This document shows, in pieces, positions 34,305 through 44,774 of a DNA stretch of 64,000 nt (positions are counted from its first letter, which is position 1; each line of letters opens with the position of its first letter). Under the pieces are notes generated by a model. That model saw only the letters and a program-made list of their open reading frames with translations, searched no databases and was not told where the DNA came from. The position numbers were made by a program, and so were the translations under genes. The stretch covers positions 4,402,001 through 4,466,000 of the forward strand of contig PYIU01000003.1 of NCBI GenBank assembly GCA_003415625.1. Reading direction: 5' to 3'. This DNA is from Aquanectria penicillioides. Taxonomy: Eukaryota > Ascomycota > Sordariomycetes > Hypocreales > Nectriaceae.

Positions 34305-35626
34305 ATGTATACAGAGAACGACCAGTCTTCTTTCTCTCTGGTGTCAATAGTGGGCATTGAAACGATATACACACCAACAGAGCAGGGCACGGACGAGTTT
34401 GAGTTGATATACGATGACCAGGACGAAGATAGTTCTCAAGGGGATGCTGACTCTAATGACTCAACTTCTCTATCTCCGATCATCCACGCTCGTGAGTTTG
34501 AGCATGGTCGCCAGTACCATAGTTTTCAAAGTGGAAGATATCCGCTGCCCAACGACATTGGAGAACACCATCGTGAAGAAATTAATCATGCTCTGATGTT
34601 GGAGTTGATGGTATGTCTCCAGATATCCACACATTGGGCTGGCTTGCGATTGCTTCAAATCTTATGTGGCTAACGGATTTCTCGATGACCAGGATGGGAA
34701 ACTCTTTTTCTCAGAGGTTGGGGAGTATCCACAAAAGCTGCTTGATGTTGGAACGGGGACAGGTGAGCGTTTCTGAAACGTGATGATATGATCAGACTTA
34801 CGGAGGGTATGATAGGAACCTGGGCAATAGACGGTACGGCCCTGCACGCGCCTGATTGTGTCATATCGATAACTGACTCGTCAAACAGTTGCCGATTTGT
34901 ATCCGAGCGCCAGCGTGGTTGGCACTGACTTGTCCCCAATCCAACCGAAATGGATGCCAATCAATGCGCGGATGTATATAGAGGACTGCGAAGATTCCGA
35001 GTGGATGCACGGATGCAGCATTGACCTCGTCCACTTCAGGGGAATCGCTGGTGTTCTCCTGGACTTGGATGCTGTCGTCGCCAATGCCTATTGGTATGAC
35101 CCTTCGATAAAGAGAATTGGTGACTAAAACCGAACTGACCGAGAGAAGCAATCTTAGGAATGGTGGTTGGATCGAATTCCAGGAGTTCGATCCTGCAGTA
35201 CTCTGCGACGACGGCACGATGGAGGATGATGACCCAGTGCGGGTGTTCAGTAACTTGTGTGCCCAGGGCATGCGGAAATACGGGTGCACAGCTTTTGGAA
35301 AGCAGGATCTCACACGAACCCTTAAGCGAGCAGGTTTCACTAAGATCCAAACTGTGACCATAAAGGTCCCCATGTCACCTTGGCCCAATGACGAGAAGTC
35401 GCAGACGGTTGGGATGCTGATGAGGGTCAACACTTTGGAAGCTCTTGATGGGTTTGCGGCAAAGCCACTGGCGGCGCTTGGTCTGTCGGTGGAAGAGCGA
35501 AGGGAGATGGTGGCTAGGGTGCGGAAAAGTCTTGCAGACAATCGAGCCCATCGATACATGAACTGCGTGGTCTGCTTTGGGCAGAAGAGCGAGACTGGAC
35601 CTGATTCGAAGCCATCCTTGGATTGA
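34305..35626 (+). CDS. LaeA-like SAM-dependent methyltransferase
   Basis: Five exons: 34305-34610, 34693-34762, 34816-34833 (18 nt), 34889-35093 and 35149-35626; 358 residues. Splicing assembles the SAM-binding motif I as LLDVGTGTGTWAIDVADLYP, of which GTWAID is encoded by the 18-nt exon. Before it, the block REFEHGRQYHSF and YPLPNDIGEHHREEINH is the conserved lead-in of the LaeA/UMTA group, and afterwards VVGTDLSPIQPKW and LRNGGWIEFQEFD follow in the expected order. Family members are fungal nuclear or cytosolic methyltransferases; LaeA itself globally regulates secondary metabolism, while most paralogues have unknown substrates. The N-terminus is acidic (about residues 25-50: FELIYDDQDEDSS). 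This copy is not necessarily LaeA. A non-ATG frame from 34254 was ignored in favour of the ATG at 34305. Confidence 0.88.
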
Positions 35627-36366
35627 TGGCTGCTGGAAAGGAAGCGTGCGTTCTTAATGTGTGTTGTCTAAACTATTTCTGAACAGGGCTGAGCTCCAAT
35701 CTTCTTTTTCGCGATATCGGCCCGAGATTTTCGGCTGAGTTAGATTGGTAGGTAGTCCCATCAGAGCGCCTGCCCAAGGTGGTATGAGTGCTTGTTGTAA
35801 GTCGCGATGTTCCCTAAGGCTGAGAGTGACTAAATAATGTGGGAGGACAGGACTTTGGTAAGATTCACCTAAAAGGGGGATAATTTATACCCCAATTTTT
35901 TTTCTCGTGCATCTTGAGTTAGTTTAGAAACAGTGCTTGCCTGTGTAGGCACATTTATCTTCCTAGTAATTATCTTTTGCTTTATTATGGCCGAGGCTTT
36001 GTCGTGGTCTTGCATGGAGCTTGCCCAATGACACTCGTGCTCAATCATTCACGGGTGCGCTGTGGCTCGTTGCTTGGTGGCGCTGCTAGCGGCGATCCAG
36101 CTGACAAACATCCCCACAGTTAACTAACGTCACCTGCTACAAGCTTCTCTGCTCCAAAATTGCAGAGCTTCAGCTTCGCGACTGTCCTGGGCGAAATCCA
36201 CACCTCATCACCACGTCGCTGTGCCCCGGACACGGCAGCCTCAAGGAGTTGCGTCCCTCCGCAAAAACAACAACAACAACAAAAAAAACACTAGGACGAA
36301 CAGGCGCGTGTTGATCGATCCTAATCGCTCCCCCTCGCCAGAGCTCTGGCCGTGATCGCGCTCACC
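35627..36366. other. Intergenic region, YTH1 promoter
   Basis: No coding potential. Contains a CAACAACAACAAC run (about 36266-36282) in the probable YTH1 leader. Confidence 0.5.
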
Positions 36367-37113
36367 ATGGCCACCACCACCGAGTCGCCCGCCGAGACGA
36401 TCCTCAACCACTCCGCGGCTCCGTACAACTTTCGATTCTCTCCATTCCTCCGAGAAACGTACCAAGTAGGCCTGCCGCCCGATCGCCCGATATGCAGAGC
36501 CTTCCAGGCCGGCCAGTGCCCCAACGGCACTCGCTGCCCCGAGCGACACGTCTCCGACGCCAAGACTGCGCAGCCGACCGGCGGACTGAACTCCCTGGTG
36601 TGCAAGCACTGGCTACGCGGTCTTTGCAAAAAGGGCGAGCACTGCGAGTTTCTTCACGAGTATAATCTGCGAAAGATGCCTGAATGCAACTTCTTCATGC
36701 GCAACGGTTACTGTTCCAACGGCGACGAGTGTCTCTACCTCCACATCGACCCACAGAGTCGTTTGCCTCCTTGCCCGCACTACGATATGGGTTTCTGCCC
36801 TCTAGGGCCTCTTTGCTCCAAGAAGCACGTCCGTCGCAAGCTGTGCGTATTCTATCTCGCTGGGTTCTGTCCTGAGGGCCCTGATTGTAAAGAGGGCGCC
36901 CATCCGAAATGGTCAAAGGACTTGGAGAAGCCAACGCTCAAGTCAGAGGAGAAGGAGGAGGAGTCGCGGATGGAGATGCTCAAGGAAGAAGACTCGGAAC
37001 GATCAAGGGATATGCCCCGCGATAGGGATGATGGCAGACACGGTCGACACGGCAGGGGTGGTGGCAAGTGGCGAGGAGGTAGAGATAGAAGATTCCGAGG
37101 ACGAGGTCACTGA
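36367..37113 (+). CDS. YTH1: mRNA 3'-end-processing CCCH zinc-finger protein (CPSF30/Yth1)
   Basis: Single-exon gene, 248 residues, ATG at 36367 in a strong context (CTCACCATGGCC). Five consecutive CCCH fingers are visible: [77 protein letters not shown] and [20 protein letters not shown], spanning about residues 43-182. The C-terminus is charged then Arg/Gly-rich ([19 protein letters not shown]), an RGG-type RNA-binding tail. Yth1/CPSF30 is a core subunit of the nuclear cleavage and polyadenylation factor; fingers 2 and 3 recognise the AAUAAA signal. Finger number, order and length fit the fungal orthologue. This is an essential gene in yeast, so the locus should be single-copy and intact. 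Confidence 0.95.
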   Translation: MATTTESPAETILNHSAAPYNFRFSPFLRETYQVGLPPDRPICRAFQAGQCPNGTRCPERHVSDAKTAQPTGGLNSLVCKHWLRGLCKKGEHCEFLHEYNLRKMPECNFFMRNGYCSNGDECLYLHIDPQSRLPPCPHYDMGFCPLGPLCSKKHVRRKLCVFYLAGFCPEGPDCKEGAHPKWSKDLEKPTLKSEEKEEESRMEMLKEEDSERSRDMPRDRDDGRHGRHGRGGGKWRGGRDRRFRGRGH

Positions 37114-37458
37114 ACAGAACATGAAATGGACGTAAAATAGTGGCCGTCCAAGGGAATGTATTAAGATTTATGATACCCTTATGGGATGGACATTTCGATC
37201 GGGACGGGTTTGATGTATAGTATTTGTTATATGCAATTTGCGAATTTGGGTGATGAGGGAGCAGGGTTTGACATTGAAAGACAAAATCGAGCATAAAAAG
37301 TGTTTAATTGTTCTTAGCCCTATCGTGTATTCAAAAGCAGAGTCGTGACGGCATCTATCAATAAAGTTGTTGCTTTTCTTACATGGTCCATGACACGTTG
37401 TATAGAAGGCCGAGAAATTGGCGAAGTAGTCGTTAAAATTCATCTAGCTTGACCCATC
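37114..37458. other. Short convergent 3' region
   Basis: AT-rich spacer between the ends of YTH1 and the DUF1776 gene; nothing else seen. Confidence 0.5.
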
Positions 37459-39085
37459 TCAAGAAGATTCAGATTGCTGGGGCGTCCACGTGGGGCCGTT
37501 GACTTCCGAGTGCCATACATTAGCCTCTGACGGAACGGCAATGAACTCGTGAGAACCCTCACCATTTTCGCTCTCATCCCCAGAGTCGTCCGACTCTTCC
37601 GATCCTTCGTACGAACTTCCTTTCCATGTTGATAATTCATCTACCTTTCGGATACCTATCATCCAGGAAACGAGACCGCGGGGTGCCCACCGCCCAACGA
37701 AGCCGTAGACGCTGGCTCCGAGGCCAACCCGGACGGTATCGGAGGTAATCGAGCCGTCAATCACGTCGAAGACGGTGCTGTGGAGACCTCGCAGGGAGCT
37801 ACCACGAAGGCCGCGAATCCGGCCGCCAGAAATAGCAGAGCTTGTTTGAGCGACGAAGTTGCGGCCATACGCTCGACGGGCGCCGTCGGGCCAGACAAGA
37901 GTATCCTCGGGATTTCCAGCGTTTCCAATGGTGAGAAGCTGGGGGTTTCGGGTAGGCACAAAGCTGGAGAAGTCAAAGGTGCCAAGCTGCATGTGGGTAA
38001 CGGGGATGTTGAGCGGGCGAAGCTCGGCGGTGAGGACCTCGGTGAAAGCCGAGAGTGCCGAGCACACCGTAGCCTCGGGAGCGTGGAACGGAGGGTTGAT
38101 AGAGGAAATGATAGAAGGAGTAAATACCAGGACCTTTGGAGGAATCCATTTCTCACCGATGGGGTTTAGACGGGTTGTGAGAAGGGGCAAGAAAGCTTGG
38201 ATTGTGAGGATTGGCTGGAGAAGGTGGGTATTGAAGAGGTCGGCGAAGCTTGAGGGGGGGATAGTTGCGATCGGAGAAGTTTGATAATGGAGACTAGGGA
38301 TAAGAATGACCGACTTCAAGGTCAGTTGGTTCGCTTTCATTTTGGGACCAGGAGTCTGAGGCGACTGAAGGTAGAAAGCGAACCGCTCAATGGCTGTACC
38401 GGCCCTTGGAGGCTGGTTCTTGGTTAGCATTTTTTTCCGGTAGCAAAAATAAAAAAATCTTTGCACCAGTCCACAGTGTTCAACTTACATCAGTCGTATC
38501 AATACTGAGCGGTCGGATATCTGGTCTCGACAAGGCTTGTACCATGGACTCATCCTCGGCAGCGTTGCAAACGATGAAGACCATGAATCCCCGCCTCTCC
38601 ATATCTAGAGCCAGAGTTTTGGTCAAGGGGAGCGTTGGAGATCCGGCGATGACGATCACCTCGGTGCGGCCGCCATTTTTCGCTCTCTTTGCTCTCCTTA
38701 CCTTCTTGTAAGAGTGACTGGCCATGTATCCCTGGTACGCGATGGTTCCGCAGGCGACGATAACGATGCCCGTCAATAGCTTGTGCCTGGACAGCCAGTC
38801 ATTTATCCTCTCCAGCCGCGATAGCGGTACGACTGGGACGGGGACCTTGACGGGAGCCTTAGGCCTCACAGACTCAGGTATCCATTGCACCGTAGAAAGA
38901 GTTTCTCGGACGACATCGGCGGCTCGGTCAACGTTCAGATCGAGGAAATTAGCAACTCCGTCAGTGTAGCGACGAAGCTGTGTGGGAATATTGGAAACCT
39001 TGAGAACGAAATGTCAGCGTTCATAAGGGCCAAGGATGCCTGCGGCACTCACCACGTCCAAAACCTGCTGCTCGTCTCCCGACAT
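37459..39085 (-). CDS. DUF1776 family protein (SDR-like, membrane-anchored)
   Basis: Three exons: 39085-39053, 38998-38489 and 38412-37459 (an alternative acceptor AAG, six bases earlier at 38418, is equally in frame and would add Asn-Gln); about 498-500 residues. The 11-codon first exon (MSGDEQQVLDV) is needed to reach an ATG. A single hydrophobic segment lies near residues 90-105 (LLTGIVIVACGTIAYQGYM), followed by a basic cluster (KKVRRAKRAKNGGR) and a degenerate Rossmann start (VIVIAGSPTLPLTKTLALDMERRG) as in short-chain dehydrogenases, but without the TGxxxGxG motif. The C-terminus is acidic (EESDDSGDESENGEG). The family is fungal and its biochemical role is unknown; membrane anchoring is read from the sequence, reductase activity would be conjecture. 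Confidence 0.88.
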
Positions 39086-40798
39086 GATGATGGTTGCGGA
39101 TGGCGGAAGAAGAGGAAGAAAGGCGGGCCGGGTTCATATGACGATTCTTGGACTTTCATGCTGGTGGAGAAGCTCTGATTGCCGAGTTCGCGCGGTCAGG
39201 TGCACGGGCCACATGATTTGACACCTCCAGATACACACCCTACTCCAAATTCTCCAACCTTGGAACCGAGAGCTACGGAGCTACGGAGCTGTGATAAATT
39301 TTTTAGAAGATGGTCTACTTGAAAAATATAAAGAGTATCGATTGTGAAGTTTCTATATTAAATACACACAAAGTTAAGCTTGGAGATATTCCGTGGATGT
39401 TTGTACTGATATTCCAGCACGTGTTGACCAAAGGATGATCGTTCTTTAGTGCCCCACAAGCCCGCCTCTTCACTTTCATGGGTCTGGGGTGGTTGGTTAT
39501 GCTTCAGGGGAAAAGAAAAACAAAAACCTATAATATTGAAGGATAAGCAGTTTGCATGAACTTGTGCACGATATTATTTATTTGGTCCAACCGCGTCAGT
39601 GGCCTGCTGTATCTGCTGTACCTGCTGTACCTTGAAGGATGTAATGTCGGTGTGGCATGCCTCAAGCCACTGGCACGTGATGGCTCCTGAGGCATATGGG
39701 CAAATGCCGATGACTGGCGCTCCCACGCCGGCTCCTTTTGTCGTTCCAATTCTTTCATTTGAAGTGCATTATGTCGACGACAATTGCTTGAGAAGTCCTT
39801 GAAGCAAGTCTTTCGACATAGATTTGGCATGCCTCCACTGCAGTCGTCGTAATTTGAACATGGCCGGTTTGCGCTCGCTAGGTGGTTGAGCTCAGGCTAA
39901 TAAAGACTCTGGCGACCACAGGTAGTCGGTAATGCACATATTCCTTGGCCACATTCGTTTGGCATGGGTTGGTTATGTAACCTGCAATGGACACCTTTGG
40001 TCGAGAGTCAAGGTGGACGCCTGCGATGCAGCTGCGCATCATGATGATGCTTTGTATTATTCGCGGGCTGATCCCGAGAATCCCGACATCTGAAAGCGCA
40101 TAACTGCTGATGGTCAGTAGACGAAATTAACTAGACCGGGAGCACACCAAGGCGGCTAGATAGCTCCTTGAATCATCCACCAGGTATTGTTAGGTATTGA
40201 GGTTATGCTCTAGGTTTATTGAGCTAGGGCATCGTACGGTGGATGGCATTTTCTGCGGCTTAAACGAGCAGGAAGTTGTGCAACGCTTATGAACACCACT
40301 TGCGTATGAACATCATTGCTGTGGCTCTGCTAAGCGTATGTTACATGAGCAAAGTGTGTCAAAGGACACATAAAGTGCTTGTGACAAAGTCTTATTCGAC
40401 ATGCTGTGGCTGTAAAGGACCGTTGAGTTTGCATTCCTTTAACATGTCATTCGTAGACCAGCGACCCCTCGTACGTACCCAAAAAAGGGTCATTCATTGT
40501 CTGGAGGGACCCGAGACTATTGCAACCCCGCTTCCATTCCTCACATCTTCCGCTCTAATGAGGCGCATTTACACGTCTTGCTGCCGGGATAATAGTTGAC
40601 GGTTACCAGCCGTTTCCCCTAATGCTACCACTGACAGCAACTGGCTAATCTTGCATCCCGTGACCAGACCAATATATAATTCTTCCTCTGATTCCATTTG
40701 GGTTAATCTTTTTCTATTGCTGATTTCACTTCTCATGCCCCTCTTCTTTGACCCGATAACCAAGGATTTCCTCATAAGAAAGCCCTGTTTCTTCTAGA
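39086..40798. other. Intergenic region upstream of the amidase relic
   Basis: About 1.7 kb. Contains a short duplicated AGCTACGG unit near 39270-39290 and AT-rich sequence. No supported gene. Confidence 0.45.
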
Positions 40799-42574
40799 AT
40801 GCCTACAACACCGACAAGACTGGTGCTTGCTCTCATACTTCCGTCCCATATTTGCATCAGTACTCTCTATTGGCAAGATGCTAGTCGGTTCAAACAATAA
40901 CAACGAACCGCCCGAATCAAAACCCTTGCATCATATCATGCTTCCTTCAGTGCCTTAGATCAAGCTATGGTTACCAAGCCCATTGAGGAACTTGCCCAAG
41001 ATGTACATAAAGACCCAAGCAAGGCATATGAATACCCCAACAACTATGGTAAAGTGGCATTCAAGGCTCATGCAAAAACGAACTGTGCGACGGAAATCTT
41101 GTTTTCGGATGCAGAGAAATGGTTTGTAGATGGATCTATCAACTTGAAAGGACCGCTGGCCGGTATCCCCGTGAGTCTCAAAGACACAATCAATGTTGCC
41201 GGATACGATAGCATAGTAGGTGTGAGTGTCGATGTTGGAAACGCCTTACCAGTTGATAGCACAACAATCAGGCTGCTATAGGATGCTGGCGCAGTTCCAT
41301 ATGTCAAGAGCAATGTTCCAATCATCTTGCCAAGCTTTGAGTCATCCAATGGTGTTTGGGGACAGGGCGCAAACCCATACAACAGCAAATACACCCCTGG
41401 GGGATCTACCGGTGGTGAAGGCGCCTGACTGGCCCTCAGAGGTCGGATTGGTATCGGGAGTGTTGTTGCTGGTAGTGTACGCTGCCCAGCTTATTTCTCT
41501 AGGATCTGTTCCCGGAAGTGTTCTACTGGCCGGTGGCTCAAGACAGGGATACAAACTAGCATACTTAGAGAAGATGGAGTCTCCTCCGTTCATATTCCCA
41601 TGGCTTGGGCCTTGAATGACTTGACGTATTTCACCCGAGCAGTCATTCAGATAAAGCCCTGGACTTACGACTACCCCTGCCACCCGCTTCCTTGGAGATC
41701 CGTGGTTGAACGTGAGTACTCCCAGAAGAAGCTAAGAATTGGAATCTTCCGCATAGATGGAGTTGTTGACCTCAGCCCCGCCTGTAAGAGGGCAATGGAG
41801 ATCACCGAGGCCACTCTTCGAAGCGTTGGGCACGAGATTGTGGAGATTGACCCCCCATCGCCCTACGAGGCTCTGTGCCTCGGATCTCTCCTTTTAAATA
41901 GCGACGGCATCGACACTGCCATGTCACTTTTCCGTTGGGGAGAATGGAACGATCGTGGCGTGGCCCAGATGAGATGGTACATAAAGCTCCCGCGCCCAGT
42001 CAAATATCTGCATTATCTCTGGGTTAGGTATCTAACGCGGGATCCCATCTAGGCAGGGCTTCTTAGAAAATGGTATCCCCAAGCGGGATACTAGATTTGG
42101 CAGTTGAATGCAAAGCGGGAGCTGTACAAGCAGAGATGGTTCGATTGGTGGGATGCATCTAAAATTGACTGCCTGATTATTCCGCCTCATGCAACGCCGG
42201 CAGTCCCTCACATAGAAATGCATGACACCGTGAGCAGTTGTGGATATACATTACTTTTCAATATTGTAGGTTGAGGTACATATTAGTTTTCACATTGGCC
42301 ACTAACTTGAACAGCTCGACTATACAGCTGGGGTGTTTTCAGTTACCCACGTTGATCAGACCAAAGACCAGCTTCCAAGCGGCTTTAAGCTGAACAAGCT
42401 AAATGGGGTTGCAGGGGGAGCGTACAAGCTGTATGACGCGGATGCCATGCATGGATTGCCTGTGGGCATGCAGGCCGTGGGCCGACGGCCGGAGAAAAAA
42501 AGGTATTGGCTATTATGAAGGTGATTGAAGGCGCCTTAGACGAGGACAAGTTTCCGCTCCTGGAGATTGAATAA
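40799..42574 (+). pseudogene. Amidase (amidase-signature family), heavily decayed
   Basis: One frame carries continuous amidase homology but is interrupted by five in-frame stops: TAA at 40898, TAG at 41279, TGA at 41426, TAG at 42050 and TAG at 42092. A one-base loss in the A-run 42495-42501 shifts the last 25 codons. Visible family marks are the catalytic-Lys block GIPVSLKDTINVAGYD, NVPIILPSFESSNGVWG, the signature GGSTGGEGA and IGIGSVVAGSVR with the Ser nucleophile. A spliced intron (about 42266-42315) still has usable GT, branch and AG signals before LDYTAGV. Every stop can be derived from a sense codon by one C-to-T or G-to-A change (CAA, CAG, CGA, TGG). The intact enzyme would hydrolyse amide bonds of an unknown substrate. 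The 5' limit is uncertain: homology is convincing from about 40871 (WQDASRFKQ). Confidence 0.88.
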
Positions 42575-42601
42575 GTAATTGCCTGTCTGTCTACAAGAAT
42601 T

Positions 42602-42907
42602 AAGAAGTGCAATGAGTTGCGTAAACAGCGATGGCGGGTATACTCGGCGGAGTTGTTGGGTGTTGCATCCAATCCATACAACCGCATCACTGCGACGCTA
42701 GAGACGATCAATAAATACCCAGTTTTTGAAGCGAACGGAGCTCTGGAGGAGTAAATCTTACACAAATTGTCTAGCATCGCCGATGCCGAAACAACCGACG
42801 TTTTTGTGTTGGCAAATCAAATCGAACCAAAAGGTAATGAGGCTGGGGCTCTCATCTTTGGTGTTGAAGTGGTCGAGGATTCCGCTCCGATCTCGGCGCC
42901 GTTCTGA
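42602..42907 (+). pseudogene. Unidentified gene relic with one internal stop
   Basis: A frame of about 100 codons with protein-like composition (NPYNRITATLETINKYPVF, then DVFVLANQIEPKGNEAGALI) is split by one TAA at 42752, which would be CAA before a C-to-T change, and ends at TGA 42905-42907. It lies directly after the amidase relic. I do not recognise the family. It may be the end of a second decayed gene or chance; the lack of a start codon and the internal stop argue against function. Confidence 0.35.
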
Positions 42908-43040
42908 TACTGAGCTTCCCCTCAGGACATCCGGCATGCTTAGTCTGAAAAGCTATAAAGGTCACTGATGTTCTTGAATATTCACTAATTGTCAACAAGA
43001 AAAAGGATTAAAATAGCTTCAGAAGCTGAATCGTGAAATC

Positions 43041-44056
43041 ATGACTGCCGGAAAAGATCATTGGTCCTCAAACGTACGTTGTCCAGGTGGTTTCCTGGCC
43101 CCACGGCCCCAGCGTTGGACCTAGAGTCCCACGACTTACACGCGAGCACAGGAGTATCAACATGTGGCTTCATTTGTTCCCAAGTTGGCTGGAAAGGTCG
43201 TATCGTGGCTGGACCTTCAGAAGGATGACGTCTTGCTTGACATTGGTTGTGGTGGTAAGTGCCCTTATCAGTTCAACTGGCTACAAGACGACTTTTGCTG
43301 ATGTCAGCCATAGATGGCATTTTGAATGCCAAATTTGCTCAGGTTCTGGCTCAAGGCACTGGTTCACAGTTGGGAATCGACAGCTCAGCCTCCATGATCG
43401 AGTCTGCACGGGAGTTGTGCAAAGACTATTCCAAGAATAGCACTTTCGAGAGTGTGTCCACTCTGTCCCCAATTGAGTTATGAATAATTGCTTATAATCA
43501 AACAGCAATTGATGGAAATAAGTTGGTACATCATCCAGAGCTTCAAAAGGGAACATTCACAAAAGCCTTCTCCAACGCGGCAATGCATTGGATCCTCCGT
43601 GCTGAGGCATCTCACTCTGATTTTTTCAAGGGAGTTTATGCGGCCCTAGCCCCAGGTGGTACCTTTTCCTTTGAGATGGGTGGCCAGTCAAACGTCTCTG
43701 AGATGCGAGGGGCGGTTCTCATGGCTGTCGCCCGCCGCGTTGGCATGGATGCGGCCTTGGCTGCGGACCCGTGGTTCTTCCCAGATGAGGTTTGGATCAC
43801 CCGACAGCTCGAAGAGGCTGGATTTGTGGTTGAGAAGGCCGAGCGTGAATGGCGTCCTACGAAGGCTGACAAGGGAGGTGTAGAGGGATGGGTGAGGCTG
43901 TTCGCCAGCCAACTCCTGGATGCCGTGCCTACCGAAGAACGGGAGGAGGCCATCAAAGAATGCGCCGAGGTTTTGAGGGTGGTTTGTAAGAACCCCGCAG
44001 GTGGGGAGACCATCTCGTACGTGAGACTTAGAGGTCTGGCCAGGAAACCTCAATAG
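43041..44056 (+). CDS. Class I SAM-dependent methyltransferase
   Basis: Four exons: 43041-43073, 43125-43254, 43314-43451 and 43506-44056 (introns of 51-59 nt; donors GTACGT, GTAAGT, GTGTGT); 283 residues. Motif I is assembled across intron 2 as VLLDIGCGDGIL, the acidic ribose-binding residue follows in QLGIDSSASMIESARE, and the later strands are FTKAFSNAAMHWI and ALAPGGTFSFEMGG, an order typical of small-molecule methyltransferases such as trans-aconitate methyltransferase. The C-terminal half (WITRQLEEAGFVVEKAE) is also typical. Substrate unknown. Its neighbour is the dead amidase, so if the two once acted together the pathway is no longer complete. Exon 2's start is set by the TAG acceptor at 43122-43124; alternatives a few codons away cannot be excluded. 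Confidence 0.85.
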
Positions 44057-44774
44057 ACGTGTCGTTAATCAGGCGTTCCTGTCAACGGATGGCCGCAATG
44101 CCGCAAGGTTGCTTAGCTTTAGATCAGACGGTACTGGATTTTGAAGTTTAACATAGAGGGGCTCAAGAGCTTGTGCAATAACATAAACAAACAAACAATC
44201 ATTAAATATAAACTTGATCGCAATCAACATATAACAAGTCATCTTTTTTCCGTGAAAGGTAATGAATATGCGTTTTCAGATAGCCTCGCCCTCTGGCTCA
44301 TTTTGTCGGTCAACACTTGAGTTTCAGCGCTCACATTTTGTAAACCGTATCTCCTAGCTGCTCTTTTAACCGATACTTGATTTCCTTAGATATCAAATGT
44401 GAATGTAAATGCAACGTTGTCGGTCATGGATAGCGGAGGCGGACATCCAATGTGCGGATTATTAGTCATCCTCCGCTGGACGAACTTGGAAATTTCTAGT
44501 CAGATTCCCAATCAGTTGGCGGAGACAATTCTGGTTTAACTCACGCCTCATGAGGCGAATGCAACCCAAGGCAACAACCGCTTGACGTGGCTAGAAGGCA
44601 ACACGCAATCAACTGTCCGAAGTTGAAATATCATAAAACTGGGCCTCGATTAATCCGTGATATACTCCATTACCGTGATAACTTCGACCTGACCTCGGGT
44701 TCAGCATATTGCCAAAGTTTCAAGCCTCCCATAATCCGTATTGCATCAAGTATTGGCAATATCCATCATCGAAC
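44057..44774. other. Intergenic region, WSS1 promoter
   Basis: No coding potential recognised; AT-rich first half, mixed composition near the WSS1 start. Confidence 0.45.
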
